A stretch of DNA of 25,767 nt, from the NCBI GenBank assembly GCA_050701635.1, contig JBOGDF010000026.1, positions 1-25,767 of the forward strand, in the 5' to 3' direction. The notes beneath the pieces were generated by a model that ran no database searches, was not told where the DNA came from, and was given only the letters and a program-made list of their open reading frames with translations. The DNA is from WHSM01 sp050701635 (GTDB lineage Bacteria; Actinomycetota; Actinomycetes; Mycobacteriales; Micromonosporaceae). The position numbers and the translations under genes are program-made. This document shows positions 6,975 through 14,388 of the stretch, piece by piece. The first letter of the stretch is position 1. Each line of letters opens with the position of its first letter.

Positions 6975-8216
6975 CTGCGCTGGCGTCAGCAGCGCGACGC
7001 ACTCCACGTGGTGGGTCATCGGGAACGCGTCGTACGCCCGCAGCCGCGCCAGCCGCCAGCCCTGGTCCCGGAAGGTCCGTACGTCGCGCGCCAGCGCCGC
7101 CGGATCGCAGGCCACGTACGCCACCGCCCGCGGCGAGGCCGCGATCAGCGCGGACACCACCACCGCCCCGGCGCCCGAGCGGGGCGGATCGAGCACCACC
7201 AGGTCGGTGGCGCGCATCCGCCGGGTGCCGAGCGCGTCGTCGACCCGACCGGTCACGGACCGTACGTTCGTCAGGCCGGCGAGCGCGAGCCGGGCGGCGG
7301 CGACCGCCTCCGGGTCGGACTCCACCAGCGTCACCCGGCCCTGGGGGCCGACCCGGGAAGCGAGCGCGGCGGTGAACAGCCCGGCGCCGCCGTACAGGTC
7401 CCACGCCCGCTCCCCCGGCCGCGGGTCGAGCAGGTCGAGCACCGCGGTGGCGAAGGTGTCCGCGGCGCCCGGGTGCACCTGCCAGAACACCTGCGGCGGG
7501 ATCACCCACTCGGCGCCGAGCGCCCGCTCGGTCACCGTCGCGGGGCCGCTCTCCAGCTGGAAGTCCTCGCTACCGCGTCGCCGGCGCGCGAACACCGTCG
7601 TCTCACCGGTCGCGCCGCGTACCGCCTCGACCGCGGACCAACCCTTCCACGACCGGGACGTCACCGGGGCGTCCTGGATCTCCGGCGCCGCGATCCGGCA
7701 CCGGTCGATGGCGAGTACGTCGTGCGAGCGGTGCCGCCGCAGCCCCGCCCGCCCGGAGCCGTCGACGGCGTACTGCACCCGGGTACGCCACCCGAGCCCC
7801 GACCCCTCCGGCGACTCGCCCGGCAGCGGCAGCACCTCGATGCCGCCGGCCTCGGCCGCCCCCAGCGCGGCCAGCTCGGCTTCGGACAGACCGCCGAGCC
7901 GGAGCAGCTGCTCGCGTACCACCTCGGCCTTGAGCCGGCGCTGCGCGGCGCGCGAGGCGTGCTGGAAGTCGCACCCACCGCACAGCCCGGGACCCGCGTA
8001 CGGGCACGGCGCGGTGACCCGGTCCGGTGACGCGTCCAGGATCTCGATCGCGTCGGCGCGCAGGAAATTCTTGTGCACCTCGGTGACCTGGGCGCGTACC
8101 CGCTCACCGGGCAGCGCGTGCCGTACGAACACCACCCGGCCCTCGTGGTGGGCGACGCAGTGACCGCCGTGCGCTACCCGTTCGACCGTCAGCTCGACGA
8201 CCGCATCGTCGTTCAC
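6939..8216 (-). CDS. TRAM-domain class I RNA 5-methyluridine-type methyltransferase
   Basis: This belongs to the TrmA/RlmC/RlmD family, which methylates C5 of uridine in rRNA or tRNA using S-adenosylmethionine. The 425 residues begin with a TRAM-like beta domain (1-60). Cysteines suited to an iron-sulfur cluster follow at 71, 79 and 82 (CPYAGPGLCGGC). Next come the SAM site WDLYGGAGLF, LDPPRSGAG, and the catalytic region VACDPAALARD, where Cys attacks uridine C6. Which base it modifies cannot be told. I chose the GTG at 8216, which overlaps the stop of the upstream transporter gene as GTGA. The reading frame stays open for 74 more codons upstream, but that part lies over the transporter and is not domain-like. 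The pairing of this gene with the permease matches M. tuberculosis Rv2689c-Rv2690c as I recall it. Confidence 0.93.
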   Translation of the reverse strand: MNDDAVVELTVERVAHGGHCVAHHEGRVVFVRHALPGERVRAQVTEVHKNFLRADAIEILDASPDRVTAPCPYAGPGLCGGCDFQHASRAAQRRLKAEVVREQLLRLGGLSEAELAALGAAEAGGIEVLPLPGESPEGSGLGWRTRVQYAVDGSGRAGLRRHRSHDVLAIDRCRIAAPEIQDAPVTSRSWKGWSAVEAVRGATGETTVFARRRRGSEDFQLESGPATVTERALGAEWVIPPQVFWQVHPGAADTFATAVLDLLDPRPGERAWDLYGGAGLFTAALASRVGPQGRVTLVESDPEAVAAARLALAGLTNVRSVTGRVDDALGTRRMRATDLVVLDPPRSGAGAVVVSALIAASPRAVAYVACDPAALARDVRTFRDQGWRLARLRAYDAFPMTHHVECVALLTPAQSDPQQQVTGDH

Positions 8217-10264
8217 GGTGATCCCGGGTGGCGTTCCAGGTCCGACCGCCACGCGGTGGTCGCCTCCTCCTCGTCGGCGACAGCGCGGGCGCCGGTCAAC
8301 CGCCGGTCGAGCGCGGCCAGGTCCCGCAGCTCGCTCGACTCCAGCTGCCACGGCACGCTGGTCACCATCACGCCGGGCTCGAACAGCAGCCGGGTCTTGA
8401 GCCGGAACGCGCTCTGGTTGTGCAGCAGGTGCTCCCACCAGCGGCCCACCACGTACTCCGGGATGAACACCGTGACCAGGTCGCGCGGGCCCTTACGGCG
8501 GATCGACTTCACGTACTCGATCACCGGGGTGGTCATCTCCCGGTACGGCGATTCCACCACCGCCAGCGGCGCCGGAACGTCACGGCGTTCCCACTCCGCC
8601 TGCAGCGCCCTGGTGTCGGCGTCGTCGACGTTCACCGTCACCGCGGTCAGGGTGTCCGGCCGGGTGGCCCGGGCGTACGAGATCGCGCGCAGCGTCGGCA
8701 GGTGAAGCTTGCTGACCAGCACCACGGCGTGGTTACGCGCCGGCAGCACCGGCCGCTCCTCGGAGGGCTGCAGCTCGCGCGCCACCCGGTCGTAGTGCCG
8801 CCGGATCGCCAGCATCAGCGCGTAGATCACCGCCATCGCGGCGAGCGAGATCCAGGCGCCGTGGGTGAACTTGGTGACCAGCACGATCACCAGCACGCTG
8901 CCGGTCATCGCGCAGCCGAACCCGTTGATCAGCTGCGAGCGCCGCATCCGCCGGCGTACCGCCGGATCCCGTTCGGTACGCAGCAGCCGCGCCCAGTGCC
9001 GGATCATGCCGGCCTGCGAGATCACGAAGGAGACGAACACCCCGACGATGTAGAGCTGGATCAGCGCGCTCTCGTCGGCCCGGAACGCGGCCACCAGGAT
9101 GCTGGCGAACACCGCCAGGAACAGGATCCCGTTGGAGAACGCCAGCCGGTCACCCCGGGTGTGCAGCTGGCGCGGCAGGTAACGGTCCTGCGCGAGGATC
9201 GAGCCGAGCACCGGGAAGCCGTTGAACGCGGTGTTGGCGGCCAGCACCAGGATCAGGCCGGTCACCGCGGTGACGTAGAAGAAGCCGAGCGGGAAGTTGT
9301 CGAACACCGACGCCGCGAGCTGCGCGATCATCGTCTTCTGGATGTAGCCCACCGGCGCACCGATCAACTGGTGCGCCGGGTCCTCGGCCATCTTCACGCC
9401 CATCTCGCGCCCCAGCGCGAGCAGGCCGAGGAACATCGTGATCGACAACGTCCCCATCATCACCAGCGTGGTCGCGGCGTTCTTTCCCTTCGGCGGCTTG
9501 AACGCCGGTACGCCGTTCGCGATCGCCTCCACCCCGGTCAGCGCCGCGCAGCCGGAAGAGAACGTACGCATCAGCAGGAACACCAGCGCGAAGCCCGACA
9601 GGTGCGCCTCCTCGGCCCGCAGCTCGAACCGCGCGCTCTCCGCCTGGATCGGGTCGCCCATCACGTAGATCCGGAACAGCCCGTACACCACCAGCCCGAC
9701 GATGCCGACGATGAACGCGTACGTCGGGATCGCGAACGCCGTACCGGACTCCTTGATGCCGCGCAGGTTGACCGCGGTCAGCACCGCGATGGCGACCAGC
9801 GAGAACAGCACCCGGTGGTGCTCCACGAACGGCACCGCGGAGCCCAGGTTGGCCGACGCCGCCGCGATCGACACCGACACCGTGAGTACGTAGTCGACCA
9901 GCAGCGCGCTCGCCACCACCAGCCCGAACCGGCTGCCGTGGTTGACGTTGGCCACCTCGTAGTCGCCACCGCCGGACTGGTACGCCTGCACGTTCTGCCG
10001 GTACGAGGCGACCACCGCGATCAGCACCACCGCGATGAACAACCCGATCCACGGCCCGTACGAGTAGGCCCCCAGCCCGGCGATCGACAGCGTCAGGAAG
10101 ATCTGCTCCGGGGCGTACGCCACCGACGACAGCGGGTCGGAGGCGAACACCGGCAACGCGATCCGCTTCGGCAGCAACGTGTGCTGCAACCGGTCCGACC
10201 GGAACGGCCGGCCCACCAGGAGTCGCTTCACCAACGAGGTCGGACTGGGCACGGCGGCCAGCAT
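8213..10264 (-). CDS. APC-superfamily permease, KimA-like potassium transporter
   Basis: This 683-residue protein has about twelve membrane segments in its first 480 residues and a cytoplasmic C-terminal domain of about 170. The N-terminus KRLLVGRPF...LPKRIALPVFASDPLSSVAYA is characteristic of the KimA/YdaO branch, whose B. subtilis member is a high-affinity K+/H+ symporter inhibited by cyclic di-AMP through its C-terminal USP-like domain. The C-terminus here (NHAVVLVSKLHLPTLRAISYARA onward) has that USP-like look. Databases often name it just an amino acid permease, so potassium is an inference, strengthened by two divergent TrkA genes. The start is uncertain: ATG at 10264 is preferred, with ATG at 10303 and GTG at 10252 as alternatives; none has a strong ribosome binding site. 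Confidence 0.88.
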   Translation of the reverse strand: MLAAVPSPTSLVKRLLVGRPFRSDRLQHTLLPKRIALPVFASDPLSSVAYAPEQIFLTLSIAGLGAYSYGPWIGLFIAVVLIAVVASYRQNVQAYQSGGGDYEVANVNHGSRFGLVVASALLVDYVLTVSVSIAAASANLGSAVPFVEHHRVLFSLVAIAVLTAVNLRGIKESGTAFAIPTYAFIVGIVGLVVYGLFRIYVMGDPIQAESARFELRAEEAHLSGFALVFLLMRTFSSGCAALTGVEAIANGVPAFKPPKGKNAATTLVMMGTLSITMFLGLLALGREMGVKMAEDPAHQLIGAPVGYIQKTMIAQLAASVFDNFPLGFFYVTAVTGLILVLAANTAFNGFPVLGSILAQDRYLPRQLHTRGDRLAFSNGILFLAVFASILVAAFRADESALIQLYIVGVFVSFVISQAGMIRHWARLLRTERDPAVRRRMRRSQLINGFGCAMTGSVLVIVLVTKFTHGAWISLAAMAVIYALMLAIRRHYDRVARELQPSEERPVLPARNHAVVLVSKLHLPTLRAISYARATRPDTLTAVTVNVDDADTRALQAEWERRDVPAPLAVVESPYREMTTPVIEYVKSIRRKGPRDLVTVFIPEYVVGRWWEHLLHNQSAFRLKTRLLFEPGVMVTSVPWQLESSELRDLAALDRRLTGARAVADEEEATTAWRSDLERHPGSP

Positions 10265-10349
10265 ACGACCAGGCCGGTAGCGCCGAGCGTCGCCGCCGTA
10301 CATCGCGCCGTTCGGGGTGGCCTGCGCCCGCGGAGCGGCACCGCCGGTG

Positions 10350-10355
10350 TAGCGT
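10350..10355 (+). promoter_or_regulatory. putative -10 box (TAGCGT) for the trkA pair
   Basis: TAGCGT matches TANNNT and lies about 37 bases before the preferred TTG start at 10393, leaving room for a short leader with GGAGG. It lies in the 128-base gap between the divergent permease and trkA genes. There is no clear -35 box. Confidence 0.3.
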
Positions 10356-10382
10356 CGGAAGGCGCCGTCAGGTGCTAGCTGC

Positions 10383-10387
10383 GGAGG
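10383..10387 (+). promoter_or_regulatory. ribosome binding site deciding a TTG start
   Basis: GGAGG ends 5 bases before the TTG at 10393, directly ahead of the first beta strand of the Rossmann fold (HIVIMGCGRVG). The GTG at 10372 has no comparable site. Confidence 0.6.
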
Positions 10388-10392
10388 CGGAC

Positions 10393-11058
10393 TTGCACAT
10401 CGTGATCATGGGCTGCGGCCGGGTCGGCTCCACCCTCGCGCAGAACGTCGAGGCGCTGGGGCACTCGGTCGCGGTCATCGACCAGAACCCCGAGGCGTTC
10501 CGCCGGCTGGGCACCGACTTCGGTGGGCTCACCGTGACCGGCATGGGCTTCGACCGCGACGTCCTGGTGGAGTCCGGGGTGGAGCGGGCCGAGGCGTTCG
10601 CCGCGGTCTCCTCCGGCGACAACTCCAACATCATCTCGGCCCGGGTGGCGCGCGAGACGTTCGGCGTACAGCGGGTGGTGGCCCGGATCTACGACACCAA
10701 ACGCGCCGCGGTGTACGAGCGGCTCGGCATCCCGACCGTCGCCACCGTGCGCTGGACCGCGGACCGGATCCTGCGCCACATGGTGCCGGAGGGTCACGCG
10801 GAGCTGTGGCGGGATCCCACCAACGCGGTCTCGATCATCGAGCTGCCGCTGCACCCGGCGTGGGTGGCCAGACCGCTCTCCCAGCTGGAAGAGGTCACCG
10901 GTGCCCGGGTGGCGTACGTGATGCGCTTCGGCGTCGGCGCGCTGCCCACCGCGTCCACCGTGATCCAGGACGGCGACCAGGTGTTCGTACTGGTCACCGA
11001 CGACATCGTGGAGCCAGCGCTGAAGGTGGCGGCGACGCCGCCGGACGGGAGTCAGTGA
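10393..11058 (+). CDS. TrkA/RCK potassium channel regulatory protein (first copy)
   Basis: TrkA (RCK) proteins are cytoplasmic NAD(H)/nucleotide-binding subunits that gate potassium transporters. The 221 residues contain an N-terminal TrkA-N Rossmann domain with GCGRVGSTLAQ at about 7-17 and an acidic VIDQNP at the end of beta-2. A C-terminal TrkA-C domain follows (about 140-215: IELPLHPAWVARPLSQL...GDQVFVLVTDD). I chose the TTG at 10393 because GGAGG lies 5 bases upstream and homologues begin right at this strand; GTG at 10372 would add seven residues. It overlaps the next trkA by one base (TGATG). The pair matches M. tuberculosis CeoB and CeoC (Rv2691-Rv2692). Confidence 0.92.
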   Translation: MHIVIMGCGRVGSTLAQNVEALGHSVAVIDQNPEAFRRLGTDFGGLTVTGMGFDRDVLVESGVERAEAFAAVSSGDNSNIISARVARETFGVQRVVARIYDTKRAAVYERLGIPTVATVRWTADRILRHMVPEGHAELWRDPTNAVSIIELPLHPAWVARPLSQLEEVTGARVAYVMRFGVGALPTASTVIQDGDQVFVLVTDDIVEPALKVAATPPDGSQ

Positions 11059-11732
11059 TGCGGGTGGCGATCGCCGGCGCCGGCAACGTGGGCCGCTCCA
11101 TCGCCCAGGAGCTGATCGAGAACGGGCACCAGGTGCTGCTGATCGAGCGAAATCCGTCGATGGTACGCCCGGAGCGGGTGCCCGCCGCGGAGTGGTTGCT
11201 CGCCGACGCCTGCGAGCTGTCCAGCCTGCAGGAAGCCGACCTGGCCAGCTGCGACGTGGTGGTGGCCGCCACCGGCGACGACAAGGTCAACCTGGTGGTG
11301 TCGCTGCTGGCGAAGACCGAGTTCGCGGTCCCCCGGGTGGTGGGCCGGGTCAATCGGGCGCAGAACGAGTGGCTGTTCACCGAGCAGTGGGGCGTGGACG
11401 TCTCGGTGAGCAAGCCGCGGATGCTGGCCGCGCTGGTCGAGGAGGCGGTCACCGTCGGCGACCTGGTCAGGCTGATGACGTTCCGGCAGGGCCAGGCCAA
11501 CCTGGTCGAGATCACGCTGCCCGAGACCGCGCCGTTCATCGGGCGGCCGGTGCGTGACGTACCGCTGCCGCCTGACACCGCGCTGGTGACGATCGTACGA
11601 GGCAAGCGGGTGCTGGTGCCCAGCCCGGACGACCCGCTCGAGGCCGGCGACGAGCTGGTGTTCGTGTGCACCGCCGAGGTCGAAGAGGCGGTACGGGAAG
11701 TGATCCTCGGCGCGGTGGCCAGCTCGGGCTGA
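11058..11732 (+). CDS. TrkA/RCK potassium channel regulatory protein (second copy)
   Basis: This second TrkA-type protein of 224 residues starts MRVAIAGAGNVGRSIAQ, a complete nucleotide-binding glycine motif, with LIERNP at the end of beta-2. A TrkA-C domain follows (about 140-220: LVEITLPETAPFIGRPVRDVPLP...GDELVFVCTAEVEEAVREVI). It begins within the stop of the first copy, so the two are translationally coupled and probably form a hetero-oligomer. No TrkG/TrkH/KtrB membrane subunit is present in the window; the nearest candidate partner is the divergent KimA-like permease. Its stop is 4 bases from the convergent DUF3159 stop. Confidence 0.92.
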   Translation: MRVAIAGAGNVGRSIAQELIENGHQVLLIERNPSMVRPERVPAAEWLLADACELSSLQEADLASCDVVVAATGDDKVNLVVSLLAKTEFAVPRVVGRVNRAQNEWLFTEQWGVDVSVSKPRMLAALVEEAVTVGDLVRLMTFRQGQANLVEITLPETAPFIGRPVRDVPLPPDTALVTIVRGKRVLVPSPDDPLEAGDELVFVCTAEVEEAVREVILGAVASSG

Positions 11733-11736
11733 TCCG

Positions 11737-12417
11737 CTACGGAGCGGTCGGCGCCGCCTCCGAGTGGGTGACGCGCCGTACCGCCCACACGGTGATGCCG
11801 AGCATCAGCAGGTACGGCGGGTAGCCCATCGCGAGCCGCGCCACGCCCAGCCAGTTGGCCTCGTTGGCGAGGTACAGCCCGCCCTGCACCACGCCCTTGA
11901 CCAGGAACATCGTCGCCCACAGCAGCGTCAGCCAGCCGAACGTACGCTGCAGCCGCGGGTCGTTCCGCCACCAGTGCTTGCCGCCGGCGGAGACCACCGC
12001 CCACATGTACCCGATCACCGGGTGCCGGGCCACCGTGGAGACGATCAGCAGGCCGCCGTACAGGAACGACATGACGATGCCGGGCAGGTAGTAGTCCTTG
12101 GCCTGACCGGTCTTCCAGGCGATGAACGCGCCGATGCCCACCCCGATCAGACCGTTGATCGCGTGCCGGATCGGCTGCCGGCGGCTGAGCCGGAACACCA
12201 CGATCGCGCCCGCCACGCCGATCGATGCGATCAGCGCCGGGTAGAGCGACCACACCACGTTGACCAGCACGAACACCGCGACCGGAATCCCGGACTCGAT
12301 CAGCCCCCGGCCGCCGCCCATCTGGTCGGCGAGCTGCTCGGAGAAGGTCGGCTCGCCAGCGGGGCGCTCCGGATCCTGCACGTCCGACTCGCCTGCGGCT
12401 GGGGCCTGTTCGGTCAC
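11737..12417 (-). CDS. DUF3159 membrane protein
   Basis: This 226-residue protein has a hydrophilic, Pro/Glu-rich N-terminus of about 35 residues followed by four to six hydrophobic segments. Conserved-looking elements include QMGGGRGLIESGIPVAVF, IRHAINGLIGV, KDYYLPGIVMSFLY and HPVIGYMW. It resembles the DUF3159 family (M. tuberculosis Rv2693c by position). The function is unknown. The start is the GTG at 12417, preceded by GAGGAG six bases away. It follows the OB-fold gene by 19 bases on the same strand, which suggests an operon. Confidence 0.85.
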   Translation of the reverse strand: MTEQAPAAGESDVQDPERPAGEPTFSEQLADQMGGGRGLIESGIPVAVFVLVNVVWSLYPALIASIGVAGAIVVFRLSRRQPIRHAINGLIGVGIGAFIAWKTGQAKDYYLPGIVMSFLYGGLLIVSTVARHPVIGYMWAVVSAGGKHWWRNDPRLQRTFGWLTLLWATMFLVKGVVQGGLYLANEANWLGVARLAMGYPPYLLMLGITVWAVRRVTHSEAAPTAP

Positions 12418-12436
12418 GAAACGCTCCTCGCGGTGG

Positions 12437-12817
12437 CTATTTCTGCAGTTCCAGTTCGTAGTACGGGTTGTAGATCACCTTGCGGTCGTCGCGCACCGCC
12501 AGCCGGCCCTTCGCCGTCACTGGCCTGCCCGGCTCGATGCCCGCGATATGCCGGCGACCGAGCCACACCAGCGTGACCGAGTCGCTGCCGTCGAAGAGGT
12601 CGGCCTCCAGCGTCGGCAGATTCGTGCGTGGCGTGTATACCACGGTACGGAGCCGGCCGGTAACTGTCACCAGCTGCCCCCGGCACGCGTCCGACGCCTT
12701 GGTACAGCCGGCCCGTACGCTCTTCTGCTGCAGCTGCTCGGAGTCCAGCTCGGCCTCGGACGCCACCAACCGGCGCAGCATCCGGCGTAACGGAGGCTCG
12801 CGCAGTTCGGAGTTCAT
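12437..12817 (-). CDS. OB-fold nucleic-acid-binding-type protein
   Basis: This 126-residue protein has an OB-fold-like core of beta strands (RGQLVTVTGRLRTVVYT, TLEADLFDGSDSVTLVWLGRRHIAGIEPG, RPVTAKGRL) and an N-terminal helical stretch (RRMLRRLVASEAELDSEQLQ). The motif LFDGSDSVTLVWLG resembles tRNA-anticodon-type OB domains of Rv2694c-like proteins. No enzymatic motif is seen, so a nucleic-acid-binding role is inferred from fold only. I prefer the ATG at 12817 because GGAAGGTG lies about 9 bases upstream; a GTG at 12826 is also possible. The upstream side carries a 164-bp inverted-repeat element that separates it from the DUF3710 gene. Confidence 0.8.
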   Translation of the reverse strand: MNSELREPPLRRMLRRLVASEAELDSEQLQQKSVRAGCTKASDACRGQLVTVTGRLRTVVYTPRTNLPTLEADLFDGSDSVTLVWLGRRHIAGIEPGRPVTAKGRLAVRDDRKVIYNPYYELELQK

Positions 12818-12847
12818 CGTCGTCACCTTCCGGGCGCGGCGGGCGGC

Positions 12848-12849
12848 TA
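12848..12849. repeat. TA target duplication, left
   Basis: TA directly precedes the left terminal repeat that starts at 12850; the matching TA is at 13014-13015. Two bases alone are weak evidence, but they sit exactly at both repeat ends. Confidence 0.5.
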
Positions 12850-13013
12850 GGGTCTGTCCTGTGGATCTTGGTCGAGCGAGACAGGTGTCAGGGGGCGGTC
12901 CGGCAAGGCGGAGGTTCGTCCGAATACCGGTGTTGTATTCGGACGGTTCTCCAACGCCGCCGGTCGTCGTCTGGCACCTGTCGCAGCCGACTGAAGATCC
13001 GCAGGACAGGCCC
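12850..13013. mobile_element. MITE-like 164-bp element with terminal inverted repeats
   Basis: The ends are imperfect inverted repeats of 38 and 39 bases (12850-12887 and 12975-13013). Read inward, the left begins GGGTCTGTCCTGTGGATCTT and the right GGGCCTGTCCTGCGGATCTT, 18 of 20 identical, and both arms finish with GACAGGTG. The element is flanked by TA on both sides. It has no transposase or credible gene, so a transposase in trans would be needed. The inside is also roughly self-complementary, with a perfect 11-bp hairpin near the centre. The size, end structure and TA duplication fit a MITE, most likely cross-mobilised by an IS5- or IS630-type element; the family assignment is inference. 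It lies 25 bases after the DUF3710 stop. Confidence 0.85.
12917..12945. repeat. perfect 11-bp hairpin inside the MITE
   Basis: The arms CGTCCGAATAC (12917-12927) and GTATTCGGACG (12935-12945) are exact reverse complements around a 7-base loop, CGGTGTT. Transcribed RNA would form a strong stem-loop on either strand. There is no U-tract, so it is not a classical terminator. Confidence 0.85.
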
Positions 13014-13015
13014 TA
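13014..13015. repeat. TA target duplication, right
   Basis: TA directly follows the right terminal repeat and pairs with the TA at 12848-12849. Confidence 0.5.
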
Positions 13016-13038
13016 CCTCGAAGGGTACGTCCGGCGGG

Positions 13039-13797
13039 TCAACGCCGACGCCCCGCGCGCTTGCCGTTACGAGGTCGGTCCTCCAAGTCGGACTGCTCCG
13101 GCTCGCCGGCCTGCTGGGCGGCCGCCACCTGGTCGGCGATCTCCTGCGGCAGCACCAACGGCAGCGGCTCGCGTACCGGCCGGGCCTCCTTGTCCCGCTC
13201 GACTACGAGGCCGTCGAGAGACTCGTGCAGCAGCTTCCCGGCGTCCGGGTCGGTGGCGGCGCGACCCTGGAACAGGCCCCGTAGGAACCAGCGCGGCCCG
13301 TCCACCCCGATGAACCGTACGTCGGCGGGGCCGTTCGGGGTGCGTACCCGGGCGCGCAGCTCGGCGCCGTACCGGCCCATCGCCTCTTCGGCAGAGCCGC
13401 CCTCCTCGGTGATCGAGCCCTTCAGCTCGGCGCGCAGGTCCGGCCAGATCCCGTCCTCGCGGGGCGCGGCGAACACGCCCAGCTCGATCGCGCTGTCGTC
13501 GGCGACCAGCAGCACGGCGGTCGCGTCGCCCTTCGGGTTGATCTGCATCCGGATGTCGACGCCGTCCACCTGCGGAATCTTCAGGCAGCCCAGGTCGAGC
13601 CGCTCGGCGTCCGGGTCGGGCACGTCGGCGATGTCGTACGGGCCGGCTTCCCGCTCCGGCGGAGGCTGCTCGGACAACCCGTCCAGCAGTACGTCGGCCA
13701 CCTCTTCCTCGTCGTCGGGCTCCTCGATCGGGCCCTCGGCGAAGACGTCCCCGTCCTCCGCGTGCCGCCCTGGGCGGCGCCGCCGGAAGAAAATCAC
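13039..13797 (-). CDS. DUF3710 family protein
   Basis: This 252-residue soluble protein begins MIFFRRRRPGRH, followed by an acidic low-complexity stretch (about 15-65). A folded core follows, with LDLGCLKIPQVDGVDIRMQ, ATAVLLVADDSAIELGVFAAPREDGIW, ELRARVRTPNGPADVRFIGVDGPRWFLRGLFQG and a basic C-terminal tail. It matches DUF3710 (M. tuberculosis Rv2696c by position). The function is not known. The GTG start at 13797 overlaps the dut stop (GTGA) and has AGGAGG four bases ahead, so translation is coupled to dut. Coupling to the deoxyuridine triphosphatase is conserved in actinobacteria as I recall it, which hints at a housekeeping link. The MITE begins just after the stop. Confidence 0.9.
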   Translation of the reverse strand: MIFFRRRRPGRHAEDGDVFAEGPIEEPDDEEEVADVLLDGLSEQPPPEREAGPYDIADVPDPDAERLDLGCLKIPQVDGVDIRMQINPKGDATAVLLVADDSAIELGVFAAPREDGIWPDLRAELKGSITEEGGSAEEAMGRYGAELRARVRTPNGPADVRFIGVDGPRWFLRGLFQGRAATDPDAGKLLHESLDGLVVERDKEARPVREPLPLVLPQEIADQVAAAQQAGEPEQSDLEDRPRNGKRAGRRR

Positions 13798-14285
13798 TGT
13801 GCCTCCTGTGGAGATGCCAGGCCGGGTACGGCCAGGCCACCGGTCGATCCGTGGCCGCCGGTGCCGCGACTGGAGTCGGGCAGCTCCTCGACCAGGTGGA
13901 AACTCGCCCGCTCCACCTGTTGTACGACCAGCTGCGCGATCCGGTCACCACGGGCCACCCGAGCGGCCCTCACCGGGTCGTGGTTGACCAGATTGACTTT
14001 GATCTCACCACGGTAGCCCGCGTCGACGGTACCCGGCGCGTTCAGCACCGTCACTCCGTGCCGGGCGGCCAGCCCCGATCGGGGGTGCACCAGCCCGACG
14101 TACCCGTCCGGGAGCGCGATCGCCACTCCGGTCGGCACCAGCGCGCGGCCGCCGGGCGGGATCTCGACCGATTCCGCGGCCACCAGATCCGCGCCGGCGT
14201 CACCCGGATGGGCGTACGCGGGCAGCGGCAGATCGGCGGCCAGGCGCCGTACCAGCACCCGTACGGTTGTTTCGCTGTGTGGCAT
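13794..14285 (-). CDS. dut: deoxyuridine 5'-triphosphate nucleotidohydrolase
   Basis: Dut hydrolyses dUTP to dUMP and pyrophosphate, keeping uracil out of DNA and supplying dTMP synthesis. The 163 residues show all five trimeric dUTPase motifs: HPGDAGADL (26-34), HPRSGLAARHGV (67-78), NAPGTVDAGYRGEIKVNLVN with catalytic Asp88, RGDRIAQLVV (112-121) and the C-terminal RGTGGHGSTG (140-149). The length is a little over the family's usual 150 because of an extra C-terminal tail. I chose the ATG at 14285, which has GGAGAG upstream; the open frame starts 19 codons earlier without similarity. It overlaps DUF3710 by four bases and diverges from the DUF3093 gene. Confidence 0.96.
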   Translation of the reverse strand: MPHSETTVRVLVRRLAADLPLPAYAHPGDAGADLVAAESVEIPPGGRALVPTGVAIALPDGYVGLVHPRSGLAARHGVTVLNAPGTVDAGYRGEIKVNLVNHDPVRAARVARGDRIAQLVVQQVERASFHLVEELPDSSRGTGGHGSTGGLAVPGLASPQEAQ

Positions 14286-14376
14286 GGCGGGCTCTCCGGG
14301 GACGGGCTTCGACACCGCGTGACTATCGCAGATGCCGGCCACCTCGGGTGCCGCGACCCGGTGCCGCGGGCACCCG

Positions 14377-14382
14377 TACCCT
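14377..14382 (+). promoter_or_regulatory. putative -10 box (TACCCT) of the DUF3093 gene
   Basis: TACCCT matches TANNNT and ends 6 bases before the ATG at 14389, the geometry of a leaderless transcript. A GAGGA also falls in the 6-base gap, too close to the ATG to be a usual ribosome binding site. Confidence 0.35.
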
Positions 14383-14388
14383 CGAGGA

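Noticed and set aside
8228..10378. 716-residue plus-strand open frame
   Set aside because: It is antisense to the KimA-like permease and has low-complexity Arg/His/Gln composition.
10265..10392. possible cyclic di-AMP (ydaO-type) riboswitch ahead of the KimA-like gene
   Set aside because: The divergent gap is only about 130 bases, and I could not find the conserved riboswitch core. A covariance-model search would settle it.
12868..13284. 138-residue frame covering the MITE
   Set aside because: It crosses the inverted-repeat element and the end of DUF3710, has no ribosome binding site and no recognisable protein domain. It is not a transposase.
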